64,000 nucleotides of DNA from an uncultured Methanobrevibacter sp. (GTDB lineage: Archaea; Methanobacteriota; Methanobacteria; Methanobacteriales; Methanobacteriaceae): assembly GCF_934746965.1 (NCBI RefSeq), contig NZ_CAKVFS010000002.1, positions 124,001 through 188,000 of the forward strand. The letters run 5' to 3'. Shown here one piece after another: positions 39,244 through 49,988 of this stretch. The position numbers and the translations under genes were made by a program. The notes below the pieces were generated by a model. It did not search any database, was not told the origin of the DNA, and was given only the letters and a program-made list of their open reading frames with translations. Positions within the stretch are counted from its first letter, which is position 1. Every line of letters begins with the position of its first letter.

Positions 39244-39804
39244 TTAGTGTGCTGCTTTTGCAACTCTTTCTTTTTCTTCTTTTTTCTGTAAAGCGAAACT
39301 TCTAGAATCTTCTTCAGAAGCAAGAATTAATTCATCAGCTAAACATTCAGCAACAGATTTTCTATTTTTAAATGCTGATTGTAAAGTTCCTCTAGTTAAG
39401 AAACCTAATGAAAGATCAACTCTTCTTTGTGGAGAAATATCTACTGCTACTTGGTATCCAATACCACCATATTTAATACGAGTAGTTTCTTCACGAGGAG
39501 AAGTATTTTCAACTGCAGTAACTAAAACTTGAACAGGATTCTTTTTAGTTCTTTTGTTGATAATATCTAATGCATCTTTTACAGTATTGTAAGCTTTATT
39601 TTTCTTACCTGAGTTAATGTGAGTCCTCATGATTTTATTCATTAATCTTTCAATAATAGATACTTTAGATTTTGCGAACTGTCTTTTTACATGTCTACCT
39701 GAAGTATGAGGCACAAGAGTTTCATCTAAGCAGATGTATTTTACTAAACCTAAATCTTCGACTTTAACTTCGTCGAGTTCCCATTTATCAAATAATTTAC
39801 TCAT
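39244..39804 (-). CDS. rps7: Ribosomal protein S7 (uS7)
   Basis: 186 residues, archaeal length with the N-terminal extension. GRHVKRQFAKSKVSIIERLMN, KNPVQVLVTAVENTSPREE and QVAVDISPQRRVDLSLGFLT are typical blocks. It binds 16S rRNA head and starts its assembly. Start ATG 39804 with GGATGGT upstream; 13 bases after rps12. Confidence 0.95.
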   Translation of the reverse strand: MSKLFDKWELDEVKVEDLGLVKYICLDETLVPHTSGRHVKRQFAKSKVSIIERLMNKIMRTHINSGKKNKAYNTVKDALDIINKRTKKNPVQVLVTAVENTSPREETTRIKYGGIGYQVAVDISPQRRVDLSLGFLTRGTLQSAFKNRKSVAECLADELILASEEDSRSFALQKKEEKERVAKAAH

Positions 39805-39817
39805 AAAAATACCATCC

Positions 39818-40243
39818 TTATCTTACAGGTTTTTCTATTTTTCCACTTACCATCTCAGATAAAGCTACGTTGTTAACTTTAGATACTTTCCAACGAACTC
39901 CAGGAATATCTCCCATAGATCTTCCAGATGGTCCACCAATTCCTTCAATCATAACTTCATCGTGCTCATCGATAAATCCAATAGCTCCGTCACCTGGTGC
40001 GAAAGCAGTTAATTGTTTACCATTTTTAATTAATTGAACACGAACACATTTACGTATAGCAGAGTTAGGTTGTTTTGCTTCTATCCCTACTTTTTCGATT
40101 ACAATTCCTCTAGCTTGAGGAGCTCCTTCAAGAGGGTCTGCTTTAACATCTAATCTTAAAGCTTTCCTTTTGTAATCCACGTCTTTCCACTTAAAATTTT
40201 GTCTATTTTTTTTAAGTTTTTTTGCAGCAAAAAGTCCTGGCAT
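39818..40243 (-). CDS. rps12: Ribosomal protein S12 (uS12)
   Basis: 141 residues. [39 protein letters not shown] is the conserved decoding-centre half, and [12 protein letters not shown] and [13 protein letters not shown] follow. PNSA holds the well-known accuracy and antibiotic residues. First gene of the S12-S7-EF2-EF1A unit, after a long structured leader. GAGGAAAT precedes ATG 40243. Confidence 0.96.
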   Translation of the reverse strand: MPGLFAAKKLKKNRQNFKWKDVDYKRKALRLDVKADPLEGAPQARGIVIEKVGIEAKQPNSAIRKCVRVQLIKNGKQLTAFAPGDGAIGFIDEHDEVMIEGIGGPSGRSMGDIPGVRWKVSKVNNVALSEMVSGKIEKPVR

Positions 40244-40557
40244 AATATTTCCTCTAAACTTTTATTAAACATATCTAAGAATCCACCGCTGCGATTTATA
40301 CTGCTAAAAAATAGCTAATACAATCTAAATTCCAAGATATAACTAGTTAATAATATAATAATTAATTAGATAACTTAAATTATCTAAATGAAGATATCAT
40401 AAGATTTATTGAAACAATAGTAAAAAGCACACACAACTATGTTTCATTAATTGTCGATATCTTATGATGATTTATCTTTTTTAACATTAATAAAGGTATC
40501 TATTTTACCACTTAACTTAATGTAATTAACAGAATAATAAAAAAAAAGTAAAAAAAT
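40244..40557. other. Intergenic region upstream of rps12
   Basis: About 310 bases between the nusA terminator and rps12. It holds the rps12 operon promoter and two strong inverted repeats (entered separately at 40366-40468). No open frame with a ribosome site is seen. Confidence 0.55.
40366..40468. promoter_or_regulatory. Structured leader element upstream of the S12 operon
   Basis: Two adjacent dyads. The first has perfect arms TTAGATAA / TTATCTAA (40366-40373 and 40380-40387). The second is nested: outer ATCATAAGAT (40396-40405) with ATCTTATGAT (40459-40468), inner GAAACAATAG (40411-40420) with CTATGTTTC (40437-40445) and a 16-base A-rich loop. It may be an RNA control element of the S12 operon, a small RNA, or a short mobile inverted repeat. 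Confidence 0.5.
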
Positions 40558-40581
40558 AAAATAGTTAAAATTAACTATTTT
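40558..40581 (-). terminator. Terminator after nusA
   Basis: Perfect 11-base arms AAAATAGTTAA / TTAACTATTTT overlapping the nusA stop. It is followed on the minus strand by long T runs and separates the RNA polymerase operon from the S12 operon. Confidence 0.7.
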
Positions 40582-41006
40582 AAAATAATGTTGTTTATAT
40601 TGTGTTGTCTTTTTGCAATTAACTTAGCTCTTTCGATGTTGACACCATTTTTACCAATAGCAATACGTTTATTGGTATTATCTGCTGTAACAGTAGCTAT
40701 TTTTTCACCTGATTCTCTTTGAAGTACTTTAACACCTTGTACTTCAGCAGGGGATAAAAGATTTTTAATAAACTGGATTGGATCGTCGGATAATTCAACG
40801 ATTTCAATTCCTTTATCTACTGCTCTTTGAACTTTGGAAACAGTACTTCCGCCTTTTCCAATAGCTAATCCCATATCACCGTTTTTCACGACAAATGTGA
40901 CTTTACCATGTTCATCATCGATAATACAATCTTTAACCATTGCTCCAGTCATATTTTCAAAAAGAGCTATGTATCTAATTTCATTTGCAGTGAATTTAAT
41001 AGACAT
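40575..41006 (-). CDS. nusA: NusA-like transcription termination/antitermination factor
   Basis: 143 residues: the archaeal short NusA with two KH RNA-binding domains only. VVKNGDMGLAIGKGGSTVSKVQ carries one KH loop (GKGG) and TADNTNKRIAIGKNGVNIERAK the other (GKNG). There is no S1 domain and no N-terminal polymerase-binding domain, which is normal in archaea. GAGGT precedes ATG 41006. It lies after L30e at the end of the polymerase operon. Confidence 0.93.
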   Translation of the reverse strand: MSIKFTANEIRYIALFENMTGAMVKDCIIDDEHGKVTFVVKNGDMGLAIGKGGSTVSKVQRAVDKGIEIVELSDDPIQFIKNLLSPAEVQGVKVLQRESGEKIATVTADNTNKRIAIGKNGVNIERAKLIAKRQHNINNIILK

Positions 41007-41012
41007 GCGAAT

Positions 41013-41312
41013 CTACCTCAAATCATCTAATATAGTAGAATCTCCTGGATCGTTAACGATTAATGTAGCAACTGTAAATGGTTTACCACAGACAGAACCC
41101 AATTCTACACTTGTTCCTTCATAAGTGTATGATGGGATATCTGAAAGATTTGTATAATATTCAACATCTTCAACAATATCTTTAGGAGTGTTAGCAGCAA
41201 CAACTACAAGTTGACCTTTTCCTAATTTTAAAGATTGAATTGATTTTTCAGAGCCTAATGTCACATCACCAGTATCGACAGCTACCCTGATACTTCTATC
41301 TACGTCCATCAT
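41013..41312 (-). CDS. rpl30e: Ribosomal protein L30e
   Basis: 99 residues of the L7Ae/L30e fold. VTLGSEKSIQSLKLGKGQLVVVAANTPKDIVEDVEYYTNLSDIP holds the RNA-binding Gly-Lys-Gly and Asn-Thr-Pro loop. GAGGCT precedes ATG 41312; a second ATG follows directly. It sits in the usual archaeal position between rpoA2 and nusA. Confidence 0.94.
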   Translation of the reverse strand: MMDVDRSIRVAVDTGDVTLGSEKSIQSLKLGKGQLVVVAANTPKDIVEDVEYYTNLSDIPSYTYEGTSVELGSVCGKPFTVATLIVNDPGDSTILDDLR

Positions 41313-41320
41313 CTAGCCTC

Positions 41321-42532
41321 CTATTCATTTTTATTTGCCATTTTGACACCGATTGAACCGGTACCAAGAGGTATTGGTTGTCCAATAATAATATTTTCGA
41401 TGATACCGGTTAAATCATCAACTTCACCGCGAATACTTGCACGAAGTAAATGTTTACCAGTTTCTTCAAAAGCTGCACGAGCTAAAACACTTGATTTTTC
41501 ACCACTAATACCATGTCTACCAATAGATTTAACTTCTCCTTCAGAAGTCATGATATCTGCAACTAACATAATATGTCTAACATCAACACTAAGACCTTGG
41601 TTTTCAAGAGTATTTCTTGCTTCGTTAATAATTGATTGACGAGCAGCTTCAATACCTAATACAGTTTCTATTTCATGAATATCATTTGTAGTTGTTCTGT
41701 ATGTATCAATACCATCCATTGAAAGAATATCTTTAAGATTAGATCCTTCAGTGTGCATAATCCATTCTCTTTCATCTTTACGGATAATAACTTTTCCAAT
41801 GCCTTTGATACCACTTATCTGCAAATCACGGAATTTGTCTGCTAAAAGACGAAGTTCCCTAATTTCGCGTTTTGATGGTTCAACAATAATATTGACATTA
41901 TCATTAATAACAGATTTTTTAAAATTCTTAGTAATTTTACCAAGAATTTCATCAATATCAAGTCTTTTATCTTCAATTTTCCTTTGGTCTAAAACAGCTT
42001 CAACTCTCATATCAGCATAATTTAAACTAAAGTCACTAAGAATATCATTTACAGTACTTTTACCAATTTTATTAGCTAAAGTCTTAACGAATTCTTCATC
42101 ATTACGTTTTTCTTCTGTAAAGTAAATATCCATAGTTGGAGTAGCAATTTTTTTTCTTGCATCAACGATTTCAATAAGTCTTGGAAGACCTAATGTTACG
42201 TTTAATTCCATTACCCCTGCATAGTGAAAAGTACGCATAGTCATCTGAGTACCAGGTTCACCTACAGATTGTGCAGCTACTGTTCCAACAGCCTCACCAG
42301 CTTCAACATGAGCTCGCTCATAGGCAGTTTTAAGCTCCCCAATAAGCATATCTAATTCATCATCAGATAAATGCCTATTAACATAAGCAGATGCTAAATC
42401 ATCCACATATTTTTCAGGGAACTTTACACGACTTGATGGGTCAATAATCCCATCTTCAACAAATCTTGCATCAAAGTTTATTTTAGCTTTAAGTAAAGCA
42501 TCTTCAACCTTTTTAATTATTGCATCATCCAT
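41321..42532 (-). CDS. rpoA2: DNA-directed RNA polymerase subunit A''
   Basis: 403 residues, equal to the C-terminal third of bacterial beta-prime. [36 protein letters not shown] is the bridge-end/trigger-loop region. [21 protein letters not shown] and [22 protein letters not shown] lie near the end. It has its own ATG 42532 behind AGGTG, 8 bases after rpoA1. The split of the large subunit in two is normal for archaea. Confidence 0.96.
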   Translation of the reverse strand: MDDAIIKKVEDALLKAKINFDARFVEDGIIDPSSRVKFPEKYVDDLASAYVNRHLSDDELDMLIGELKTAYERAHVEAGEAVGTVAAQSVGEPGTQMTMRTFHYAGVMELNVTLGLPRLIEIVDARKKIATPTMDIYFTEEKRNDEEFVKTLANKIGKSTVNDILSDFSLNYADMRVEAVLDQRKIEDKRLDIDEILGKITKNFKKSVINDNVNIIVEPSKREIRELRLLADKFRDLQISGIKGIGKVIIRKDEREWIMHTEGSNLKDILSMDGIDTYRTTTNDIHEIETVLGIEAARQSIINEARNTLENQGLSVDVRHIMLVADIMTSEGEVKSIGRHGISGEKSSVLARAAFEETGKHLLRASIRGEVDDLTGIIENIIIGQPIPLGTGSIGVKMANKNE

Positions 42533-42540
42533 ACTTACAC

Positions 42541-45213
42541 CTATTTACCTTCTTGTTCAACACTTGATTTGTAATTTGGATTAGCATCACCTAATCTATT
42601 TTCATCAATGATTTTATTTAAATCAGCTGCTTTACCAAAGTCACTTTTAGCAGGGTCTACTCCATCTTCACCAAACATAAGTTGAATAACCATTCCTTGG
42701 TTATCAGTAACAAGTCCAGATGGTTTAACTTGTAAATCTTGAAGAGCGTTTACAAGTCTTCTTTGCATATAACCAGATTGTGCTGTACGAATCGCTGTAT
42801 CTACAAGACCTTCTCTTCCACCCATAGCGTGGAAGAAAAATTCAATTGGATCTAAACCACTTTTATAACTTGAATGTACAAATCCTTTTGCTTTTGCACC
42901 TAACTCATTTTTACGGAAGTGAGGTAAAGTCCTATCAATATAACCCCTATGGATACGACCACCACGAACAGATTGTTGTCCTACACAAGAAGTAATCTGA
43001 GTAAGGTTCAACATAGATGCCCTAGCACCAGTACGTGCCATAACTACAGAATGGTTGTGCTCCATAGTAAGATAATTTTCTGCAATTTGACCAGATACAT
43101 CCCTAGCTTCCCCAAGCACTTGCATAATCTTCATTTCTAAAGTTTCTTCAAGACTTCTACCAGGTAAAGCTTCAAGATAATCATTTTCATATGCTTCAAC
43201 TAATTTATCTACTTTACGTTCAGATTCTCTTAAGTGCTCATTAATCCTTTCTTGAGCTTCTTCAGGAATTTCTTCATCATTAGTACTTGTGGTAATTCCT
43301 GTTTTCATAATTCCACAAATAGCTAAATCAGTAGATCTATCTAAGAATTCTTTAGCTCTAGCAGGACCATACTCTTTAACAATTTTATCTAAAATACGTC
43401 CTGAGAAAGAACCATAAGCTTTTTCATCAATAACCCCTTGTTTAAGCTCACCATTTTCAATTACAACATAAGCATCAATATCACAATCTTCTTCTAAACA
43501 GTGATCACATTTTCTACAAACTTCTGCTTTATAAACAAGATTTAAATCATCAGGTAATAATAAAGAGAATAACTCTTTACCAGTCCAATTTGCATGTTTA
43601 CGTTTTAAATGTTTAGGATCAACATTTTCATTGTTGAATAAATGTGATTTTCTTATAATTTGTAATGCTTGTTCTTCAGTAAACTCTGAACCCGGTTTTG
43701 TTAAAAGGTATGCTCCAGAAATGTGATCGTGAATAGCACCAATAATTGGTCCACCAAACCTTGGAGATAAAATATGCTCTTGTACCCTCATTAAAGATTT
43801 AGCTTCAGCACGAGATTCATCAGTTTGGAAAACGTGCATGTTCATTTCGTCCCCATCGAAATCTGCATTGTAAGGAGGACATACACATAAATTAAGACGG
43901 AATGTTTTATATGGAAGTACTCTTACTTCATGAGCCATCATAGACATTCTGTGAAGTGAAGGTTGACGATTGAATAAAACCATATCCCCATCTTTTAAAT
44001 GTCTTTCAATGATATAACCTGGTTCCAAGTTTTCTAAAATCATTTCTTTTGTTTCATTTAAAAGTCTGATTTTTCTTCCATCTGTCCTTATAACATAGTT
44101 AGCTCCAGGATGAACATTAGGCCCATTTTCAATGTATTGTCTCATTTCATCCATGTTCCATTCATTTACATAAGCAGGTACAGTAACCTCTTTTGCAATC
44201 ATTTCAGGAACACCCACTTCATTAATACTAATGTTTGGATCTGGAGAAATTACAGTACGAGCAGAGAAATTAACCCTTTTACCAGATAAATTACTTCTGA
44301 ACCTACCTTCTTTTCCTTTTAACCTTTGAGCTAAAGTTTTTAAAGGTCTTCCAGATCTATGTCTTGCAGGAGGAACACCACTAGCTTCATTATCAAAGTA
44401 AGTAGTTACATGGTATTGTAATAATTCCCATAAATCTTCAACAATAAGTTGAGGAGCACCTGCTTCCATATTTTCAATTAATCTTTGATTAATACGTAAA
44501 ATATCAACAAGTTTGTGAGTTAAATCATCTTCAGACCTTTCCCCAGTATCTAAAGTAATAGAAGGTCTTACAGTAACTGGTGGAACAGGTAAAACTGTTA
44601 ACACCAACCATTCTGGTCTAGCAACTTCCGGATTAACACCTAAAACAAAAGCATCATCATCAGAAATTCTTTCAAGTCTTTCACGAACTTCACTAGCAGT
44701 TAATTTATAATCCCCTTGATTAATTGAAACAGGTTTATCAATAGTAATTGGTTCTTGTTCTGCTTCACAATGAGGACAAACATCTTTACGTGCTTCATTA
44801 TAAATTTCTTTTAAAATTTTATTTAAATTATCATGATGAGATTGAGCATCTTTAATTTTTTCAGTATATCTGAATATTTCTTCATCAGTTAATAAAACAC
44901 GACCACAATCATTACAAGTTGAACGTAAAATTTTGTGAATTACATCACCAAAACCAACATGAATAACCGGTCTAGCTAATTCAATACTACCAAAGTGTCC
45001 TTGACACTCTCCACCTCTATAACCACAAGATCTACATTTTAAACTTGGATCAATAACCCCTAAATGAGGATCCATTAAACCATTTTCAATAGGATAACCG
45101 TCTTCATCGTAAGTATCAGGAGTTTCAATTTTAACTACTGACATTTCACGAATATCCTCAGGAGACATAAGTCCAAAGTTAATTTGCTTGATTTTTTTTA
45201 TAAATCCTTTCAA
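42541..45213 (-). CDS. rpoA1: DNA-directed RNA polymerase subunit A'
   Basis: 890 residues. [16 protein letters not shown] and [10 protein letters not shown] are zinc sites, [23 protein letters not shown] is the switch region, [13 protein letters not shown] is the catalytic Mg site, and [13 protein letters not shown] a further zinc ribbon. Start codon TTG 45213, with AAGGAG upstream. Complete. Confidence 0.97.
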   Translation of the reverse strand: MKGFIKKIKQINFGLMSPEDIREMSVVKIETPDTYDEDGYPIENGLMDPHLGVIDPSLKCRSCGYRGGECQGHFGSIELARPVIHVGFGDVIHKILRSTCNDCGRVLLTDEEIFRYTEKIKDAQSHHDNLNKILKEIYNEARKDVCPHCEAEQEPITIDKPVSINQGDYKLTASEVRERLERISDDDAFVLGVNPEVARPEWLVLTVLPVPPVTVRPSITLDTGERSEDDLTHKLVDILRINQRLIENMEAGAPQLIVEDLWELLQYHVTTYFDNEASGVPPARHRSGRPLKTLAQRLKGKEGRFRSNLSGKRVNFSARTVISPDPNISINEVGVPEMIAKEVTVPAYVNEWNMDEMRQYIENGPNVHPGANYVIRTDGRKIRLLNETKEMILENLEPGYIIERHLKDGDMVLFNRQPSLHRMSMMAHEVRVLPYKTFRLNLCVCPPYNADFDGDEMNMHVFQTDESRAEAKSLMRVQEHILSPRFGGPIIGAIHDHISGAYLLTKPGSEFTEEQALQIIRKSHLFNNENVDPKHLKRKHANWTGKELFSLLLPDDLNLVYKAEVCRKCDHCLEEDCDIDAYVVIENGELKQGVIDEKAYGSFSGRILDKIVKEYGPARAKEFLDRSTDLAICGIMKTGITTSTNDEEIPEEAQERINEHLRESERKVDKLVEAYENDYLEALPGRSLEETLEMKIMQVLGEARDVSGQIAENYLTMEHNHSVVMARTGARASMLNLTQITSCVGQQSVRGGRIHRGYIDRTLPHFRKNELGAKAKGFVHSSYKSGLDPIEFFFHAMGGREGLVDTAIRTAQSGYMQRRLVNALQDLQVKPSGLVTDNQGMVIQLMFGEDGVDPAKSDFGKAADLNKIIDENRLGDANPNYKSSVEQEGK

Positions 45214-45239
45214 AATATTGACTCCTTCATATTATATAA

Positions 45240-47051
45240 TTATGTTTTGTCTCCTAAAACTAATTTAGGGAAAATACATAAACTTTTAAGTTCGTCCAAT
45301 AACAATTTAAATGCGTATGAAATTTCTATTGGATAAGTTTCAACATCACCACATATTGGGCAGTATTTTTTATTTTTATTTTTATCATATACTGCTAACA
45401 TACCACAATTTTCACAAACAATAGCTTCATATTTGTCAGATTCGTCTAAAAGCCTTTCTTTTAATGTGAGAGCTGCACCATGTGCAATAAGACAATCTCT
45501 TTCCATTTCTCCAAACCTTAAACCACCTTCACGAGCCCTACCTTCAGTAGGTTGGCGAGTGAGAACTTGCACAGGACCTCTTGAACGAGCATAAACTTTA
45601 TCAGTAGTCATGTGGTGTAATTTTTGGTAATATGCCACTCCTACAAATATTTCAGCTTCAATTCTTTCTCCAGTTACACCATTATATAATGATTCACAAC
45701 CTGCAGATTCAAATCCATGGTCTTTAAGTTGTTGTTTGATTTCTTTTTCAAGTTCAGTGTTAAATGGAGTTCCATCAACACGTTCTCCTTCAAGACAACC
45801 TGCTTTACCAGCTACCATCTCAAGCACTTGCCCTACAGACATCCTAGATGGAATAGCATGAGGATTAACAATTAAATCAGGTACAACACCAAATTCGGTG
45901 AAAGGAATATCTTCAGGAGATAATATTAAACCAAGAACCCCTTTCTGACCGTGCCTTGATGCAAATTTATCTCCAAATTCAGGTTGCCTAGTATCTCTTA
46001 CTCTAATTTTAGCCAACCTACTTCCCTCAACAGTTTCAGTTAAAAGAACTGCATCAACAATACCTTTTTCACCATGTCTAACTGTTACAGAAGTTTCTCT
46101 TCTTTTTTCTGCTACAGTACCAAATTCATCAATTTCCTCTAAGAATCTTGGTGGTGAAGTTTTACCAATTAATACATCTCCAGATTCCACATATGATTCA
46201 GGGTTAACAACACCATCATCATCTAAATGCCTATAAGCTTCTTCAGACCTGTAACCTTTAATGTTTTTATCCGGAACTTCAAATTTATCTTCTTGTCCAC
46301 CAGGATACCTTTTTTCAGCAGTATCATATGCTCTGAAAAATGAAGATCTAGCTAATCCTCTTTCAAGAGAACCTTTGTTAATAACCATTGCATCTTCCAT
46401 GTTATATCCTTCATAAGACATAAGAGCTACAACAAAGTTTTGACCAGATGGTCTTTTATCATAATTAGTTGAATCAATAATACGTGTTTTTACAATAGGA
46501 GTTTGTGGGTGGTGTAATAAATGAGCCCTTGTATCTGTACGTAATGCATAATTAGAAACATATAATCCTAATGCTTGTTTTGTCATACCTGCTTCCATTG
46601 TATTCCTTGGTGAAGAATTGTGATCAGAAAATGGAATAATACCTGCACAAATTCCAAGCATAGTAGCAGGATCTATTTCTAAATGAGTGTGATCTTCATT
46701 TAAATCAGCAATACTCATAGCAATATAAGAATTCTCTTCTTCTTCAGCATCTAAATATTCAATGAGACCATTATTTATTAAATCATCCCATTTTAAATCC
46801 CCTTTAGCTACTTTTTCTAAATGTTTATCTGTTAAAACTGGTTTACCATCTTTTACAATAATTAATGGTCTTCTTGCCCTACCAGGATCATTGAATATAT
46901 AAATCTCATTATTTTTTTCATAATAAGTGATATTCATTTCATGAGAAACCTCACCATTTCTCCTTTTTTCTCTCATTTCTTGTGTGAAACTTACTGGGTC
47001 TTCACAAGATCCTAAAAGCTCACCATTAATATAAATTTTAGCACTATTCAT
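45240..47051 (-). CDS. rpoB1: DNA-directed RNA polymerase subunit B'
   Basis: 603 residues from ATG 47051 ([14 protein letters not shown]), with GGGGAAAGAT upstream. ATG 47066, five codons earlier, is the alternative. It is the C-terminal half of the beta subunit: [13 protein letters not shown] holds catalytic Lys residues, [16 protein letters not shown] and the zinc pair CENCGM / CPICGD are present. The B subunit split into B'' and B' is typical of methanogens and some related archaea. Confidence 0.95.
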   Translation of the reverse strand: MNSAKIYINGELLGSCEDPVSFTQEMREKRRNGEVSHEMNITYYEKNNEIYIFNDPGRARRPLIIVKDGKPVLTDKHLEKVAKGDLKWDDLINNGLIEYLDAEEEENSYIAMSIADLNEDHTHLEIDPATMLGICAGIIPFSDHNSSPRNTMEAGMTKQALGLYVSNYALRTDTRAHLLHHPQTPIVKTRIIDSTNYDKRPSGQNFVVALMSYEGYNMEDAMVINKGSLERGLARSSFFRAYDTAEKRYPGGQEDKFEVPDKNIKGYRSEEAYRHLDDDGVVNPESYVESGDVLIGKTSPPRFLEEIDEFGTVAEKRRETSVTVRHGEKGIVDAVLLTETVEGSRLAKIRVRDTRQPEFGDKFASRHGQKGVLGLILSPEDIPFTEFGVVPDLIVNPHAIPSRMSVGQVLEMVAGKAGCLEGERVDGTPFNTELEKEIKQQLKDHGFESAGCESLYNGVTGERIEAEIFVGVAYYQKLHHMTTDKVYARSRGPVQVLTRQPTEGRAREGGLRFGEMERDCLIAHGAALTLKERLLDESDKYEAIVCENCGMLAVYDKNKNKKYCPICGDVETYPIEISYAFKLLLDELKSLCIFPKLVLGDKT

Positions 47052-47072
47052 ATTATCTTTCCCCATTTAACT

Positions 47073-48617
47073 TTAATCCTCTAAAACATCCATTTTCTTA
47101 ATAACATCAATAATTTCTTGTTCATCAGAACCTTCAGAAATATTACACATTAAAGCTAAATTCTTTACCAAACCACAGTTAGGACCCTCTGGGGTTTCGT
47201 TTGGACAAATTTTACCAAATTGTGTTGGGTGCAAATCTCTTGCTTCAAAGTGAGGTTGACTTCTTGTTAAAGGAGATACAACACGTCTTAAATGAGAAAG
47301 AGTACCCATATAACTAGTCCTATCTAATAATTGACTTACACCAGCTCTTCCACCAACCCAATTACCAGTTGCAATAGCATGTTTAATATTTTCAGTTAAA
47401 ACATCACTACGAACTGCTTGTTTGATAGAAAGTTCTTTACCACGAGAAATACTTCTTTCAAGTTGGTAGCTCATATCTCTAGTTAAATTTGTAAAAGCTA
47501 CTCTGAATAAATCTTCCATTAAATCTCCAGAGACTCTAAGTCTTTTATTAGTATAATGATCCTTATCGTGAGGTTCTCTTTGTTCATCAATAACCTGAAG
47601 CAACATTTCAGTCATTTCAGCTAAATAAATAGCTTTAGCTTCACGTCTTTCTGATTCAATACCCATGTGAGGTAATAAGTAACGGTTAATTACATCTTCA
47701 GCACGTTTGACACGATATTCTTCAGTCATACCTTTAGCTACACGATTACCAATATATTTAATAGCAGCTAATTGCAAGTATTGTCTTCTTTCTTCTTTAT
47801 CCATACCATCCATTTCTTTTTGATCTAATTTCAATTGAGAAAGAGACACTTGAATATCATCTGCAATAATCATTTGGAAATTTGGATCATTAGAAATTGC
47901 CATGATAATTTCTTGATCAGTAGCCAAACCAAGAGCTCTTAATAAAATAACAAGTGGAATTTCTCCCGGAACATAAGGGAAAGAAATTCTTAAAAAAACA
48001 CCATTTTTACGTGGTTTTTTATATTCTAGAGAAATTCTTGCTCTAAAACCACTTTTAATAGAAGTTACAATAGCTTTAGCTCTTCTATCTTCAACTTCGC
48101 CAAGACGTTCAAGAATTATTTTATTTGGTGCAATTTCTTCCATTGTTACAACAGCTCTTTCAGAACCATTTACAATAAAGTAACCACCTAAATCTTGAGG
48201 GTCTTCACCTTGTTCAATTAATTCCTCATCACTAAGACCATGAAGATGACAAATATCTGATTTAAGCATTACTGGTAATTCACCAATATATACTTTTTCT
48301 AAAGGATTATCTTCCCCTTCTTCATTTAATGCCATCTCAAGATACATATGTGCAGAATAATTTAAATTCCTAAGTCTTGCTTCCGCAGGATAAATCATAC
48401 TTTTAGAACCATCTGCTTCTTTAGTGAATGGTTTTTCAATAAAGAGTTTACCAGTTTTTAAAGTATATTTACCATTTTCTAAAGTAATAGGCTCAGTAAT
48501 ATCTATGATATTTTGAATCCCATTATTTATAAAATCGTTATATGATTTAATATGATGGTCAACTAAATCATATTTATCAAAAAATGCATCAACTAATTTC
48601 CAATTATTCTCTGTCAT
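47073..48617 (-). CDS. rpoB2: DNA-directed RNA polymerase subunit B''
   Basis: 514 residues, the N-terminal half of the beta subunit. GGYFIVNGSERAVVTMEEIAPN, GVSQLLDRTSYMGTLSHLRRV and THLH-type region HPTQFGKICPNETPEGPNCGL are clear. GGAGGAAGT precedes ATG 48617. It follows rpoH after a 240-base gap with a hairpin. Confidence 0.96.
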   Translation of the reverse strand: MTENNWKLVDAFFDKYDLVDHHIKSYNDFINNGIQNIIDITEPITLENGKYTLKTGKLFIEKPFTKEADGSKSMIYPAEARLRNLNYSAHMYLEMALNEEGEDNPLEKVYIGELPVMLKSDICHLHGLSDEELIEQGEDPQDLGGYFIVNGSERAVVTMEEIAPNKIILERLGEVEDRRAKAIVTSIKSGFRARISLEYKKPRKNGVFLRISFPYVPGEIPLVILLRALGLATDQEIIMAISNDPNFQMIIADDIQVSLSQLKLDQKEMDGMDKEERRQYLQLAAIKYIGNRVAKGMTEEYRVKRAEDVINRYLLPHMGIESERREAKAIYLAEMTEMLLQVIDEQREPHDKDHYTNKRLRVSGDLMEDLFRVAFTNLTRDMSYQLERSISRGKELSIKQAVRSDVLTENIKHAIATGNWVGGRAGVSQLLDRTSYMGTLSHLRRVVSPLTRSQPHFEARDLHPTQFGKICPNETPEGPNCGLVKNLALMCNISEGSDEQEIIDVIKKMDVLED

Positions 48618-48675
48618 GGACTTCCTCCAGCATTGTATAAAACACCTTAAAAATAATTAACTAAATAAAAATAAG

Positions 48676-48692
48676 ATTAGGAAAAACCTAAT
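48676..48692 (-). terminator. Hairpin between rpoH and rpoB2
   Basis: ATTAGG / CCTAAT arms around five A, about 170 bases past rpoH. A T-containing stretch follows on the minus strand. Weak candidate for partial termination after rpoH. Confidence 0.4.
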
Positions 48693-48858
48693 TAAAATTC
48701 TTCATTTGATTTATCATTCTTAATTTACTCCTAACTATCTTCATAAGATAATTCCTCTCAAACTAAGTTCAAATTTATTATAATGAATTTCCAAAAACAA
48801 TAAAAAAAATTATAGAAATAAACTTATTATACTAAATTTTACTACTCTAACATTATAA

Positions 48859-49092
48859 CTAACTTTTTACAATACGATATGTAACAAAAGTACCTGCAGT
48901 ATCACTCTCACGAGTAATTCTTAAAATATTATTTTCTTTAGCATCAATAGCTTTAACAACAGGATCATCAACTTTAATTCTAGGAAGATTTTCAATATCA
49001 TAATCAACACTATTTCTTAAATCTTCAATTTCAGAATCAGTCATTATTTCATGCTTTGGTACAAGCATATGTCCTTGAATATTAATTTTCAA
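48859..49092 (-). CDS. rpoH: DNA-directed RNA polymerase subunit H
   Basis: 77 residues, the archaeal homologue of the C-terminal part of eukaryotic Rpb5. HMLVPKHEIMTDSEIEDL and LPRIKVDDPVVKAIDAKENNILRITRES are typical, ending in TYRIVKS. Start codon TTG 49092 with GGAGGAATT upstream. It opens the polymerase cluster, just downstream of five tRNA genes. Confidence 0.95.
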   Translation of the reverse strand: MKINIQGHMLVPKHEIMTDSEIEDLRNSVDYDIENLPRIKVDDPVVKAIDAKENNILRITRESDTAGTFVTYRIVKS

Positions 49093-49137
49093 ATATAATT
49101 CCTCCAGCTAGAAAAGTTAAAATATAAAATTAGAAAA

Positions 49138-49213
<76 letters not shown>

Positions 49214-49236
49214 ACATACAACAATTAAATATTAAG

Positions 49237-49308
49237 CGCCTTGGCCGGGATTTGAACCCGAGTCGCGGGCTCGACAGGCCCACATGATAGCCCCTACACC
49301 ACCAAGGC
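49237..49308 (-). tRNA. tRNA-Asp (anticodon GTC)
   Basis: 72 nt; acceptor GCCTTGG, anticodon loop CTGTCGA, T loop GGTTCAAATCC. A strong promoter (BRE/TATA) lies about 80 bases upstream. Confidence 0.95.
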
Positions 49309-49385
49309 AGGAAAATACTTAACATAATAGTATAGCTAATCAAACTGTATTAACCATACACCATTAATTACTATGATTTTTATCA

Positions 49386-49400
49386 TATATAAAGGTTTCG
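49386..49400 (-). promoter_or_regulatory. BRE/TATA promoter for tRNA-Asp and tRNA-Lys
   Basis: On the minus strand the sequence is CGAAACC-TTTATATA, a textbook archaeal B-recognition element and TATA box. The matching TTTATATA with a similar upstream block is found before tRNA-Pro. Confidence 0.75.
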
Positions 49401-49455
49401 GAAAAATCAATTTTTTTCCAACCAAATATATAATCAATTTAATAAAGTAATCAAA

Positions 49456-49529
<74 letters not shown>

Positions 49530-49537
49530 ACATGAAA

Positions 49538-49612
<75 letters not shown>

Positions 49613-49670
49613 ATCAATACATATACATTGTATGACATACATCATACATTACTTATTTTATACTTTCTAA

Positions 49671-49685
49671 TATATAAAGGTATCG
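49671..49685 (-). promoter_or_regulatory. BRE/TATA promoter for tRNA-Pro and tRNA-Tyr
   Basis: On the minus strand CGATACC-TTTATATA, nearly the same as the promoter of the tRNA-Asp/Lys pair (CGAAACC-TTTATATA), at a similar distance from the first tRNA. Confidence 0.75.
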
Positions 49686-49715
49686 AATTACACCAATATA
49701 AGATATAAAATAATG

Positions 49716-49789
<74 letters not shown>

Positions 49790-49988
49790 ACAATCAAATT
49801 AATATAACAAATAAACTTTTGTACGAACTTACTTAAATACTTTTCTAATAATTTCAAAATAATGAAATTAAATAAAAAACTTCACTAAAAAATGACACTT
49901 GTTCAATAATACAAAAAAATCGACAATAAAACTAAATACAATTCAAAAACAAGTATATTAAATACTAAAAAATTCATAATTATAAATC

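Noticed and set aside
40990..41124. Plus-strand frame over nusA and rpl30e
   Set aside because: Antisense to two well-recognised genes; composition typical of a shadow frame.
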